64,000 bases of DNA from Shewanella carassii. GTDB lineage: Bacteria; Pseudomonadota; Gammaproteobacteria; Enterobacterales; Shewanellaceae. The notes beneath the pieces were generated by a model. It ran no database searches. It saw only the letters and a program-made list of their open reading frames with translations, and had not been told where the DNA came from. The position numbers and the translations under genes are program-made. Where the stretch lies: NCBI RefSeq assembly GCF_002777975.1, contig NZ_NGVS01000023.1, forward strand, positions 255,700 through 319,699. Reading direction: 5' to 3'. Shown here piece by piece: positions 44,968 to 53,551 of this stretch (the first letter of the stretch is position 1; the number at the start of each line of letters is the position of its first letter).

Positions 44968-45215
44968 TGTGTTTGTCTATCCCATCCCAGGTAGTGGAGC
45001 TGCACCCCGAAAGCCAGAGCGTTACCGTGGAAACTCTGGGGGTTAAACGCACAGTGAGCTGTCATCTGTTAGATGAACCGCTTGCCATTGGCGACTATGT
45101 GCTTATCCATATCGGCTTTGTGATGAACAAGATAGATGCCGAATCTGCCGCCGAGAGCCTGGCGCTGTACCGTGAGATAGCGGCCAAACTGGAGGCGGAA
45201 GATGGCAGAGCTTGA
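44967..45215 (+). CDS. hypC: Hydrogenase maturation chaperone HypC
   Basis: 82 residues. The N-terminal MCLSIPSQV carries the essential Cys2 of the HypC/HybG family. It carries the Fe(CN)2CO group from HypD to the large subunit precursor. The ATG overlaps the hypB stop (TGATG), and the last 14 bases overlap hypD, so translation of the three is coupled. Confidence 0.96.
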   Translation: MCLSIPSQVVELHPESQSVTVETLGVKRTVSCHLLDEPLAIGDYVLIHIGFVMNKIDAESAAESLALYREIAAKLEAEDGRA

Positions 45216-46326
45216 ACTCAAGCAGCTGTACGACGGCTTTCGCTGCCCGGCCACTATCCGTAATCTGGCCGAGGAAATCGCCGCGCTGGCTCCCAAGCTG
45301 GCTGAGCCGCTCAATATCATGGAGGTCTGCGGCGGCCACACCCACACCATAATGAAATATGGCCTGCTGCAGCTGCTGCCGGAAAATATCCATTTCATTC
45401 ATGGCCCGGGTTGCCCTGTGTGTGTCATGCCCAAAGAGCGGATAGATCAGGCCGCCGCCCTCGCCCGCCTCGATGATGTGATACTGGTGACCCTGGGCGA
45501 TATGATCCGGGTTCCCGGCTCCAAGGGTTCGCTCGCGTCGGTGCGCGCCGAAGGCCATGATATCCGCGCCGTCTATGCTCCGCTCGATGCGCTGAAAATC
45601 GCCGCCGATAACCCGGACAAGACCATAGTCTACTTTGCCATCGGTTTTGAAACCTCCACGCCGATGACGGCGGTACTGCTGGAGCAAGCCGAAGCCAAGG
45701 GCCTTAGTAACCTCTTGTTTCATATCAACCATGTGCTGGTACCACCGGCAATAGATGCGGTAATGAGCCACCCCGAGACCAAGGTCAACGCCTTTATCGG
45801 CCCGGCCCACGTCAGCGTTATCAGCGGCGCCCGCATCTATCGCCCGGCGGTGGAACGTTATCACACCCCTGTGGTGGTCTCGGGCTTCGAGCCTGTGGAT
45901 GTCATGCAATCCATCCTCGCGCTGGTCAAACAGAAAGTCAGCGGTCGCTGTGAACTGGAAAACCAGTATCAACGCGCCGTCAGCGAACAGGGCAATCTCT
46001 TGGCGCAGCAAAAGGTAGCGCAATTTTTTAAGGTACGCCCCAGTTTTCGTTGGCGCGGCCTTGGCCCCATTGCCGACTCGGCACTGATGCTGAAACCCGA
46101 ATACAGTCACAGGGATGCCGAACAACGCTTTGCCGAGCGCTTGCCGGTGAAACAGATAGACGATCACAAGGCCTGCCAATGCGGCGATATTCTGCGTGGC
46201 ATGGCCAATCCCAAGGATTGCAAAGTATTTGGCCGCGGCTGCACCCCGCAAACACCGCTCGGCAGTTGCATGGTCAGCTCTGAAGGCGCCTGCAATGCCT
46301 ACTACAGATATGCCGGAGTAAACTGA
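45202..46326 (+). CDS. hypD: Hydrogenase maturation protein HypD
   Basis: 374-residue iron-sulfur scaffold on which the Fe(CN)2CO moiety is assembled with HypC and HypE. Signature motifs are EVCGGHTHTIMKYG, GPGCPVCVMP, a thiol-redox pair region VSGFEPVDVMQ and the C-terminal [4Fe-4S] ligands CQCGDILRG, CKVFGRGCTPQ and GSCMVSSEGAC. Length and motif spacing are typical. The start overlaps hypC by 14 bases; AGGCGGAAG lies before it. Confidence 0.97.
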   Translation: MAELELKQLYDGFRCPATIRNLAEEIAALAPKLAEPLNIMEVCGGHTHTIMKYGLLQLLPENIHFIHGPGCPVCVMPKERIDQAAALARLDDVILVTLGDMIRVPGSKGSLASVRAEGHDIRAVYAPLDALKIAADNPDKTIVYFAIGFETSTPMTAVLLEQAEAKGLSNLLFHINHVLVPPAIDAVMSHPETKVNAFIGPAHVSVISGARIYRPAVERYHTPVVVSGFEPVDVMQSILALVKQKVSGRCELENQYQRAVSEQGNLLAQQKVAQFFKVRPSFRWRGLGPIADSALMLKPEYSHRDAEQRFAERLPVKQIDDHKACQCGDILRGMANPKDCKVFGRGCTPQTPLGSCMVSSEGACNAYYRYAGVN

Positions 46327-47330
46327 TGTCCGATAAACGAGTACAACTGAGCCATGGCGGCGGTGGCCGGGAAATGGCTGAGCTTATCAACAAGCTGTTT
46401 TTCGATGCCTTCGACAACCCCATTCTCAGACGCGAAGAAGACGCCGCCTGTTTGCATCTTGGCGGCGATTGCGCCTTTACCACAGACTCATTTACCGTAG
46501 CGCCGCTGTTCTTCAAAGGTGGCGACATCGGCAAGCTGGCCATTGCTGGCACAGTCAACGACTTAGCTATGATGGGCGCCGAGCCGCAATATTTAAGCTG
46601 TGGTTTTATCATAGAGGAAGGCTTTGAAATCAGCCGCCTGAAACAGATAGTCGCCAGCATGGCCGATGCCCTGTCTCAATGCGGAGCCCGCATCGTCTGC
46701 GGCGATACCAAGGTAGTGCCCAAAGGCTGCGCCGACGGCATTTTCATCAACACCTCAGGGGTGGGCCGTATTCTCAAGCCGGGCATTTCGGCTCATGCAC
46801 TAAGAAGCGGCGATGCCATCTTGCTTTCGCGGGACATAGGCCGTCACGGCGCCGCCATCCTGAGTGCCCGAGAAGGGCTGGAGCTGGAGTCTGAACTCAG
46901 CTCAGACTGCGCCGTGCTCTGGAATGTGGTGGAACAACTGATCGCCGCCAATCTGGAGATCCACGCCATGCGTGACGCCACCCGCGGCGGCTTGTCGGCT
47001 GTGCTCAACGAGTGGGCCAAGGCCTCTAACAAGGGCATTACCCTCAGAGAAACCGCCATTCCCGTCTGTGATGAGGTACGCGGCGTCTGTGAACTCTACG
47101 GTTTTGAGCCCTGGGATCTCGCCAACGAAGGCAGCTTTGTCGTCGCCCTGCCCCGCGAACTCGCCGACGGCGCGGTCGAAATCATGCGCCGCTTCGGTCA
47201 TTGCGATCAGGCCTGCATCATAGGCGAAGTAGGCGAACAACATCCGGGTAAAGTGGTACTGGAATCGGCCTGGGGCAGTCGCCGTTATTTGGATCTGCCA
47301 CAGGGCGAGCTATTGCCGAGGATCTGTTGA
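46326..47330 (+). CDS. hypE: Hydrogenase maturation protein HypE
   Basis: 334-residue AIR-synthase-like enzyme that dehydrates the HypF-made thiocarbamate to a thiocyanate and hands cyanide to the iron on HypCD. The C-terminus ends LPRIC, the invariant cysteine that is modified. N-terminal HGGGGREMAELINKLFF and the ATP-binding FTTDSFTVAPLFFKGGDIGK are clear. The ATG shares one base with the hypD stop (TGATG). Confidence 0.97.
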   Translation: MSDKRVQLSHGGGGREMAELINKLFFDAFDNPILRREEDAACLHLGGDCAFTTDSFTVAPLFFKGGDIGKLAIAGTVNDLAMMGAEPQYLSCGFIIEEGFEISRLKQIVASMADALSQCGARIVCGDTKVVPKGCADGIFINTSGVGRILKPGISAHALRSGDAILLSRDIGRHGAAILSAREGLELESELSSDCAVLWNVVEQLIAANLEIHAMRDATRGGLSAVLNEWAKASNKGITLRETAIPVCDEVRGVCELYGFEPWDLANEGSFVVALPRELADGAVEIMRRFGHCDQACIIGEVGEQHPGKVVLESAWGSRRYLDLPQGELLPRIC

Positions 47331-47677
47331 TGCACGAGTACTCTATCGTCAGTGCCCTGATGGAGCAGTGCCAGCAACTCGCCGCCGAGCACGGCGCCAA
47401 GGGCATTGCCCGGGTCGCCATCAAGATAGGCGCCATGAGCGGCGTTGAGCCTGAGTTGGTTCGCACCGCCTTCAACACCTTTCGTGAGCACAGTGTCTGC
47501 CACGATGCCGTGCTCGATATCGACATAGCGCCGCTGACGCTATCCTGCAACCAATGCCGGCAGCAAAGCACACCAGAGGAGCGCACCGTCATCTGTCCCC
47601 ACTGCCACAGCCAGGATACCCGGATCATAGACGGTGAAGATATGCTATTGATGCAACTCGAGTTAATCACAGATTAA
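47330..47677 (+). CDS. hypA: Nickel metallochaperone HypA
   Basis: 115 residues. MHEYSIV provides the N-terminal amine and His2 that bind nickel, and the zinc site is CNQC...CPHC (near residues 73-105). It works with HypB to insert nickel in the large subunit. The ATG 47330 is required because nickel binding depends on the Met-His N-terminus; an in-frame TTG one codon earlier is rejected. Last gene of the operon; TGATG overlap with hypE. Confidence 0.96.
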   Translation: MHEYSIVSALMEQCQQLAAEHGAKGIARVAIKIGAMSGVEPELVRTAFNTFREHSVCHDAVLDIDIAPLTLSCNQCRQQSTPEERTVICPHCHSQDTRIIDGEDMLLMQLELITD

Positions 47678-47734
47678 ACCTGCCCAAGCAAAGCGGCGCC
47701 GCTATCTGTGTTGAACTGCACTTGTAAAACTTAA

Positions 47735-47769
47735 GGCCAAGGGCTATCGCTTCAATAATGCCTTTGGCC
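47735..47769 (+). terminator. Possible terminator of the hya-hyp operon
   Basis: GGCCAAGGGC pairs with GCCTTTGGCC (10 bp including one G-T pair) across a 15-base loop, followed by a pyrimidine-rich CTTTCC. It lies 57 bases after the hypA stop. The T tract is interrupted, so efficiency is uncertain. The rest of 47678-47986 holds no gene that I can see apart from a 12-bp palindrome CTGGCATGCCAG at 47931. Confidence 0.45.
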
Positions 47770-47986
47770 CTTTCCTCTATCCTTTCTTACTACTGCTATT
47801 TCGCCAATAAAACCTGTGCCGGCTTACTGCTAAACTATCCAGGCAGATAACACCTCTTGTTTTGTTAAGATGACTTGGTTACTTTAAAGGCGATTCAACC
47901 AGTTATAACATGCGGCTACCACAAGGACGGCTGGCATGCCAGTTCCCAAAAAAATCAATACAAAAATAATTTAAAAGGAGAACACC

Positions 47987-48166
47987 ATGACTGAAAACAA
48001 GCAGTCTAAAATGGATATAAATTTACATGAGATCAAGTGCCCAGAATGCGGCGAAATAATGCCAAAGATTCGTATCCCCCAAAATATAAATCAACTGATG
48101 TGGGGTGGTTGGACTTGTCCTAAATGCAATTGCAAAATGGATAAGTTTGGTAAAAAGATCATCTAA
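47987..48166 (+). CDS. Small zinc-ribbon protein of unknown function
   Basis: 59 residues (MTENKQSKMDINLHEIKCPE, then ECGEIMPKIRIPQ and WTCPKCNCKMDKFGKKII). Two CPxC knuckles (Cys18/Cys21 and Cys44/Cys47) separated by 22 residues form a rubredoxin/zinc-ribbon-like metal site. A strong AAAGGAG ribosome site lies 6 bases before the ATG. The coding sequence is visibly richer in A and T than the neighbouring hyp genes, which may mean lateral origin. Too short for an assigned family; regulatory or RNA-binding roles are common for such ribbons but unproven here. No partner gene is evident. Confidence 0.72.
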   Translation: MTENKQSKMDINLHEIKCPECGEIMPKIRIPQNINQLMWGGWTCPKCNCKMDKFGKKII

Positions 48167-48459
48167 TTAAAAGGACTATAATCGAAATACTTATGGTTTC
48201 ATCAAGTCTACACATGAGCTAATACAGCTAAGGAAGGTACGAGTAAGTCCTCGGGCCTTAAAGAAACTGCAGGCACACGTTAAGCTGATCTGTAGAAATA
48301 AGTAACCAGCCCTGCGAATACCCTCGGACGGTTGGGCTGAAAAGTGGTGGCAAGTATCTGTTTGAAGTCCTAAGCCGCGCGTTAACACCCTCTTGCGACT
48401 AATACAACTTACGCTACCTTCTGCGCCTCACTATAAGACACTTGCCACCATTTGACTGA
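48167..48459. other. Unexplained intergenic segment with a long inverted repeat
   Basis: 293 bases without a convincing gene on either strand. It contains AAAGTGGTGGCAAGT (48341-48355) and its near-perfect inverse ACTTGCCACCATTT (48440-48453), about 84 bases apart, the second arm ending just before the stop of the lipoprotein gene. This may be a degraded mobile-element end or a large RNA stem; neither is established. Confidence 0.4.
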
Positions 48460-49623
48460 CTATTGCTTCGTCATACTGGCTTGTTTCAAGCCGATACGCT
48501 TGCCCAACCAAACACCCAAGCCCAGTGGCGCAAAGAACACTACCAGCAAGAACAGCACAATATAGAGGATCAGGCTTTTAATCACGCCAGTGAGCTCTTC
48601 AAACACCTGAGTCACAGTACGTTGCACCAGCGCGTCGGCTTCTTTGGTCACGGCCTGGCGCTCTCTATCCACCATCTGTTCCAGCGCAATGCGCTCACGT
48701 TCCACCATTTTTTCCAATGCCAGACGTTCAACGGACAGTTGCGCCAGATTGCGCTCGGCACTGGCATCCAATTGTGCCAACAGCGGCGTCAGCTCGCGGC
48801 GCAGATCCACTGCCAGCTCAGACATTAACTGCGGGCTTTCATTCATCAGCTTCTGAAATTTAGCCGAGGTTTCGCTGATGTCTTTTAGGGTTTGCTGGAC
48901 CTCTTTTGAGTTGATGTTAGAGTGAAGGGCAAACAGTTCTGCCTTCCAGCCAAGCAGTTTTGGCGTTTGGCTCGCCAGCATGGCCATACGGTCGGACATA
49001 TCGCTCATCACCTCAGGCACACTGCCGAAGGTAGTCACAGCATCAAACTCGCCAATCTTACGGAAGCTCAACCAGTCGTTAAACGCGGAGACCCGCGGAA
49101 AACTAACATCAAACAACGGATGGGCCATTGCATATTCGCGGATAAACTGCTGATTGGCAGTAAAATCGGCTTTACTCATCAGCCCCTGCATGCGGCGTTC
49201 ATAATCAGCCAACAGCTGCTGACTGGTGTTGGCTGCCAGTTGCGTTTGCTCGCCAAACAATGCCTTGCCATTACCGGACTCAAAAAACTGCGCCATCTGA
49301 GCAGTAAATGCCCAAGTGTCTATCATGGCAGCAACCGGCGACACCTGAAAAATGGTTTGTCCCAGAGTTTGTTCGGCATTAATTTTCCACATCAGGGCAT
49401 TGGATTTGATCTGCAGATCATCAGAGCGCTGCAGTATCAGATCGGCGCTCTGTTCTACTCCAGCAAAAAAGCTGCTGGCATATTCCCGGGTAAACACCCG
49501 CATGCTCAACTGCTCCTGCGGCAGCGGCTCAATACCGCTTTCCAATTTCACCTCAAGCAATGAACAACCCGAAGCCAGTAACGACAGACAAAGAACCAAA
49601 CTCCAAGAGGATAAACTACGCAT
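48460..49623 (-). CDS. Lipoprotein with coiled coil and C-terminal membrane helix, unknown function
   Basis: 387 residues. A lipoprotein signal (MRSLSSWSLVLCLSLLASGC, Cys20) is followed by a soluble, mostly helical region. A coiled coil runs over about residues 260-335 (LDASAERNLAQLSVERLALE and the repeated RERIALEQMVDRERQAV). One strong transmembrane helix lies near the C-terminus (LILYIVLFLLVVFFAPLGLGV), then a short basic end. The ATG at 49623 with GGAG 4 bases upstream gives the proper signal; a TTG further up does not. A lipid anchor at one end and a membrane helix at the other suggests a protein held at or bridging membranes. Family not recognised. Confidence 0.78.
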   Translation of the reverse strand: MRSLSSWSLVLCLSLLASGCSLLEVKLESGIEPLPQEQLSMRVFTREYASSFFAGVEQSADLILQRSDDLQIKSNALMWKINAEQTLGQTIFQVSPVAAMIDTWAFTAQMAQFFESGNGKALFGEQTQLAANTSQQLLADYERRMQGLMSKADFTANQQFIREYAMAHPLFDVSFPRVSAFNDWLSFRKIGEFDAVTTFGSVPEVMSDMSDRMAMLASQTPKLLGWKAELFALHSNINSKEVQQTLKDISETSAKFQKLMNESPQLMSELAVDLRRELTPLLAQLDASAERNLAQLSVERLALEKMVERERIALEQMVDRERQAVTKEADALVQRTVTQVFEELTGVIKSLILYIVLFLLVVFFAPLGLGVWLGKRIGLKQASMTKQ

Positions 49624-49820
49624 GGCACTCCACAAATACAGACCAATAATAAGGAAAAGAGGATCTTACCATTTTGCCGACTATTGCCGCCGAAGATAAC
49701 CCAAAACGTGAGTAGACTCACAGCCCGCAAACAATTAAAAAACAATATGATTAAGGATATTTTAAGCGGGTGTTAACGGTCCACTCGATGACTAAGCTTA
49801 CCCTTGGCGGATACAGAAAA

Positions 49821-50132
49821 CTAATGCAATAACGCAAACAACAGCAACATTCCAGTGGCAATAGACAAGTTGGTCTTCCAAAAGGCATTTTGGGTTACCG
49901 TTTGCCGAATCAATACCCCGCTCCCCCTCAACCAACCGGCCCAACATCCGGCGATCAATGCTTGTAGCATCAAAATAGACCCCACCAACATATAGGTCAG
50001 ATCCAACCAACCCTTGGATGGAAACATGGAAGGCAACAGGAATAATCCAACAATGCCCGCCAAGGCCGCCCAACTGCAACCCACCAGCAATGCCAACAGA
50101 GAAGACAACAAAAATCCCTTTAATCCTTGCAT
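49821..50132 (-). CDS. Small membrane protein of unknown function
   Basis: 103 residues with three hydrophobic segments (GFLLSSLLALLVGCSWAALA; LTYMLVGSILMLQALIAGCW; LSIATGMLLLFALLH at the very end). AGGAG lies 7 bases before the ATG at 50132. Several positions have small-residue/aromatic patterns typical of packed membrane helices. No family recognised. It is flanked by AT-rich gaps of about 200 bases on both sides in which I see no other gene. Confidence 0.68.
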   Translation of the reverse strand: MQGLKGFLLSSLLALLVGCSWAALAGIVGLFLLPSMFPSKGWLDLTYMLVGSILMLQALIAGCWAGWLRGSGVLIRQTVTQNAFWKTNLSIATGMLLLFALLH

Positions 50133-50353
50133 CACACTCTCCTTGTTCTCAATGAAATGGCTTCCCTTTAGCCTATGCTATTTTTTATCTACCCCGATTA
50201 AGAGAGTCAAGGTGAGTCACGAGGTTAAATCCCAGCACAATTTGCTCGCCTATGAAAAGTCGGCCAGACCATTACCTGGCCAATGTTTGACAAAGCATCG
50301 AATAAATTGCTTTATAAACAAAATTACTTCACTTCCGATGAATTTAATCTCGA

Positions 50354-51424
50354 CTATTTTAATCCCAGTTGCTGATGCCCTGTTTGATTGATATAAGGCT
50401 TCAGGTCAGATAAAGGTAAAAAGAATTCATGCTCGCAGCCGTTACCGCGAGGAAACTCCCAGAACTTAAGACCACCTTGTCCATTTTGGGTTTCCAAGGT
50501 TAAGTGATAATAGCCCTTTGCACCATATTCTGTGCTATCGCAGTCAAATTCGGGATCGGCCTCCGTGCCCTTTGGGAACCACTTGGCCTGCAGTAAAGAC
50601 GGTAGCTGATTTGTCTGCTGATCTGGATCAACATCATAAAACCACTGCCAAGGATGAAACCGCTCCCCCGTATTAAGATCAAAATTGGTAAAGTTAATTG
50701 ATATTCCGCTGGCGCCATACCCTGCTGCCCAGCGATAGAATCTGACACTAAGCCAGTTATCGTTAGCAAAGCTGACCTCTACACCCGTTTCATCGCTAAA
50801 TGCCGTGCCCATGCGCCCAAGAAAGTCTCTGCGGGTTTGATAATAATGCTCGAGTAACTCAGGGCTGGTGAGACGCTGCTTAAGCCAGTGATTGATTTTG
50901 TTCAGCCCGAGCTGTTGACCGCGAAATTCAAGCCCCACTTCGCCACCATAGGTGAGTTCCCGAAACTCCAAGGCATGGTTAAAACTCTGCCAGGCACCAC
51001 GCTTAAGCTTGGGTTGGGTTTCCAACGCCAGATTATAGGCTTCGCTGCTACAGTCTGTAGCGTTATCAAAGGCTGAGACTCTCCTGAGGTTGATAGGCAA
51101 GGTCTTATCTCCTTGCGCCAAATACCAAAGTCCTTCGAGCTGTCCATCTTGAAGTGTGATTTGCCAGCGACCGGTGTCGTCACGCTCCTGGAAATGGTCA
51201 TCCTTAAATTTCAGGCTGATAGGCTTCAGATACTTGATATAGTAATAACTGCCGGAATCACCATATTCGTTGAAACAGGCGCGGACTTGCGTTTTTCCCA
51301 AGGTTCCTTGCCACACACCTGCCAACTGTTTGGCATCGTCCTCTGTCATACTGCCTTGAATAGCGCAGGCACTCGAGCTCATCAATAACAAGGCCGAAGC
51401 GTAAAAGATGGTTTTGACTGCCAT
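50354..51424 (-). CDS. Exported protein of unknown function
   Basis: 356 residues with a signal peptide (MAVKTIFYASALLLMSSSAC, cut near ACA/IQG). The mature part begins with a possible lipocalin-like beta segment (LAGVWQGTLGKTQVRACFNE) and ends with a domain rich in Tyr, Trp and Asp (GISINFTNFDLNTGERFHPW, YHLTLETQNGQGGLKFWEF) that recalls DUF3298/RsiV-type periplasmic domains. The start is ATG 51424 with AAGGAT upstream; a start 9 codons earlier would spoil the signal. Function unknown; not evidently in an operon. Confidence 0.75.
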   Translation of the reverse strand: MAVKTIFYASALLLMSSSACAIQGSMTEDDAKQLAGVWQGTLGKTQVRACFNEYGDSGSYYYIKYLKPISLKFKDDHFQERDDTGRWQITLQDGQLEGLWYLAQGDKTLPINLRRVSAFDNATDCSSEAYNLALETQPKLKRGAWQSFNHALEFRELTYGGEVGLEFRGQQLGLNKINHWLKQRLTSPELLEHYYQTRRDFLGRMGTAFSDETGVEVSFANDNWLSVRFYRWAAGYGASGISINFTNFDLNTGERFHPWQWFYDVDPDQQTNQLPSLLQAKWFPKGTEADPEFDCDSTEYGAKGYYHLTLETQNGQGGLKFWEFPRGNGCEHEFFLPLSDLKPYINQTGHQQLGLK

Positions 51425-51685
51425 CCCTGTATCCTTAATCTTGGAGGTCAAAAGCTGGCAGCCTAGGGGAAGTATCCGTTAAAAGCAATGAGAGCAACTG
51501 AACTTCCAAGCGAAATGCGACCCCAAGCAAAACTGACTCGAAATAACACTGAGGTTTTGAAAGGTTTTGCCCATCAAACAGTGTCTCACCAGCACGTTAA
51601 GCAAAGATCCCCGGTGGCCAACCGCCCTGGAACCAGACGGCCTTGAAACACAGAACAACCCGAACCGAGTTCACAGCCCCACGGT

Positions 51686-53476
51686 TTAAGGTGACCAACT
51701 GACATGGCAAACCTGCGCTCCCACCAAGTCATTCAAGAAGTGGAGCCAGTATATTTGGTGATCGGCCAGCTTATCGCCCGGGCCTTTGACTTCCAGCCAG
51801 CTGATACGACCTTGGGGGTCAAACAATACCAGATCCGGGTGACCACTGCGGTAATGTTTGAGATCGCCAAGCATACGCTGAAACACGCGAACGAGTTTCG
51901 GCCCGGAAAGTGCCGCCAGTGTCAGCTCTAGTACCTGTTGCGGCAGGTTTTCCCAATAAACCCAATCGTTTGCCAGCCCCTGCTTTTGCTGAAAATGGCG
52001 CCAAATAACCGCAGCGGGCTCCCGAGCGATTTCATCGAGACGCGCCGTTATGGCCTCTTGCCGGCGACTGACAAACGCCTCGGTGAACATGTCCCGCGGA
52101 CTGCGTTGAAACGGGTTATCGAATACCGCCTTGATGGGCGCAAAAATAATGTCCCAAAAGGCCAAGCCAAAGAGGCCACAGAGCAGAGTATTCTCGAGAA
52201 AAAATACTTGATAGCCGTGAGCTTCAAAATGCGCTGCCACCAATGATTCGACCCGCTCACCATTGGGAGAGAGTTGCAGAGCTATCGCCGGTGGCACACT
52301 CAGTCTACCCGGCACATTTTCTTTCAGCGCTTGCAGCCTTAACATCAAAGAATCAAGCGCCAAAGAATCAGGCGTTTCACTATGGCCTGATGGTGAGGCA
52401 AATTTGCTGTCTTTGCCATTTGGCAATTTTTTAAGCAGGCGTTTGCCCATGCGCTCAATGATTTGCCAGTGGCTTTCATTAGCGGCCAGCTCACAAAGGT
52501 GCAGCAGCGCATGCGTCAACGGCTGCCATTGAGCCTGTTTTTCCAAGCAGCGGCATAGGCGCTCCCTCGCCAGCCAATCTTCACACTGCGAATAGACACT
52601 GATGGCCAGGGAAGTTTGCCCCTGTCTTTCGGCTTCGCGGCCTATCAGAGTCAGTAGTTTTTGTCGGCGCCGCTCAAGCAAGGGATTAGCCTCGGGCATA
52701 GGGGAAACGGCATTGATTTGCTCAAGCAGTAACGGAATATCCAGCGGTTGTCTACCTAGCAGCGACTCATCTAACTGTTGACTCAAAAGACGTAATGCCA
52801 ATGCTGTGCCCAGCTGCTCCGGGCTATCATAGGCACGGTGAGCCTTGTCCAACACAGTAACTTCAAAGCGCTGTAAACCCAGACCGCTAAGCACAAACTG
52901 GCTCAGATCCTGATAGCGATTGCCAAAGTAGAGTAGCAACAAGGCGTCGAGCAGTGGTTGGCATTTAAGCGCTAACCAATCGATGTCAAGGCTTGCATTC
53001 AATCGGCTTAACAGCGGCGGTAAGTAATGAGGTTCGAGAGCCAATATGGCCTGTTTCAGAGTCTCTTTGGAGCTGCGGGCGATATTCAACTGGCCAAGTG
53101 CAGCCATATCATCCTGGCACTGCTGAAATGTAAGCAGCGCCGAGCGCAGCTCGGTGAGAGTGACTCCTTTGAGCCAGGTTTCAGGCTCCGGCACTGAAGC
53201 GGTATCGATAAGCCCGGCTAGCTTGAGGCCTCTTATCGCGGGGGTAAGCTCTCCTATTTCCGGGTAGTTAAGCTTATCGGCGCGAAACCACTCGCCCTTG
53301 CGGGACAAGAGCCGCACCAATAACATCCGTGAGACCTTGGAACAGCCAAGGTATGCCGAACGTAACTTGGTCAGTTCGTCTGGCAAAATATCCAGGTAGC
53401 GGGAGCAACCCTCCAACAAGAGCTCAAAATTGCCAAGGTAATAATCGCTGGCCAGTTCGGGGGCTGCGGGCTTCAC
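51686..53476 (-). CDS. FAN1-like VRR-NUC domain nuclease
   Basis: 596-residue structure-specific nuclease of the FAN1 type, which in related organisms processes interstrand crosslinks and 5' flaps. The C-terminal VRR-NUC domain has the PD-(D/E)xK residues: GHPDLVLF, then SWLEVKGPGDKLADHQIYWL, with Asp, Glu and Lys in place. The catalytic helix region ESLVAAHFEAHGYQVFFLEN and LCGLFGLAFWDIIFAPIKAV precedes it. The N-terminal part (SRKGEWFRADKLNYPEI) matches the bacterial SAP-like DNA-binding region, and a TPR-like helical middle is visible. The start codon is GTG with AAGGAG 6 bases upstream. Single-gene unit. Confidence 0.9.
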   Translation of the reverse strand: MKPAAPELASDYYLGNFELLLEGCSRYLDILPDELTKLRSAYLGCSKVSRMLLVRLLSRKGEWFRADKLNYPEIGELTPAIRGLKLAGLIDTASVPEPETWLKGVTLTELRSALLTFQQCQDDMAALGQLNIARSSKETLKQAILALEPHYLPPLLSRLNASLDIDWLALKCQPLLDALLLLYFGNRYQDLSQFVLSGLGLQRFEVTVLDKAHRAYDSPEQLGTALALRLLSQQLDESLLGRQPLDIPLLLEQINAVSPMPEANPLLERRRQKLLTLIGREAERQGQTSLAISVYSQCEDWLARERLCRCLEKQAQWQPLTHALLHLCELAANESHWQIIERMGKRLLKKLPNGKDSKFASPSGHSETPDSLALDSLMLRLQALKENVPGRLSVPPAIALQLSPNGERVESLVAAHFEAHGYQVFFLENTLLCGLFGLAFWDIIFAPIKAVFDNPFQRSPRDMFTEAFVSRRQEAITARLDEIAREPAAVIWRHFQQKQGLANDWVYWENLPQQVLELTLAALSGPKLVRVFQRMLGDLKHYRSGHPDLVLFDPQGRISWLEVKGPGDKLADHQIYWLHFLNDLVGAQVCHVSWSP

Positions 53477-53551
53477 AACGCTCCTTATTCGCTACACAAT
53501 GACGGGACGATATAACTTCTGAACAAGTAAAACATCTTTATCTGCCATTGT

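Noticed and set aside
45103..46251. 382-codon frame antisense to hypD.
   Set aside because: Same reason: hypD carries all family motifs, and the antisense frame has no ribosome site or recognisable domain.
48191..48388. 65-codon minus-strand frame in the gap after the zinc-ribbon gene.
   Set aside because: No ribosome site, Cys/Phe-rich random-looking translation and no family resemblance.
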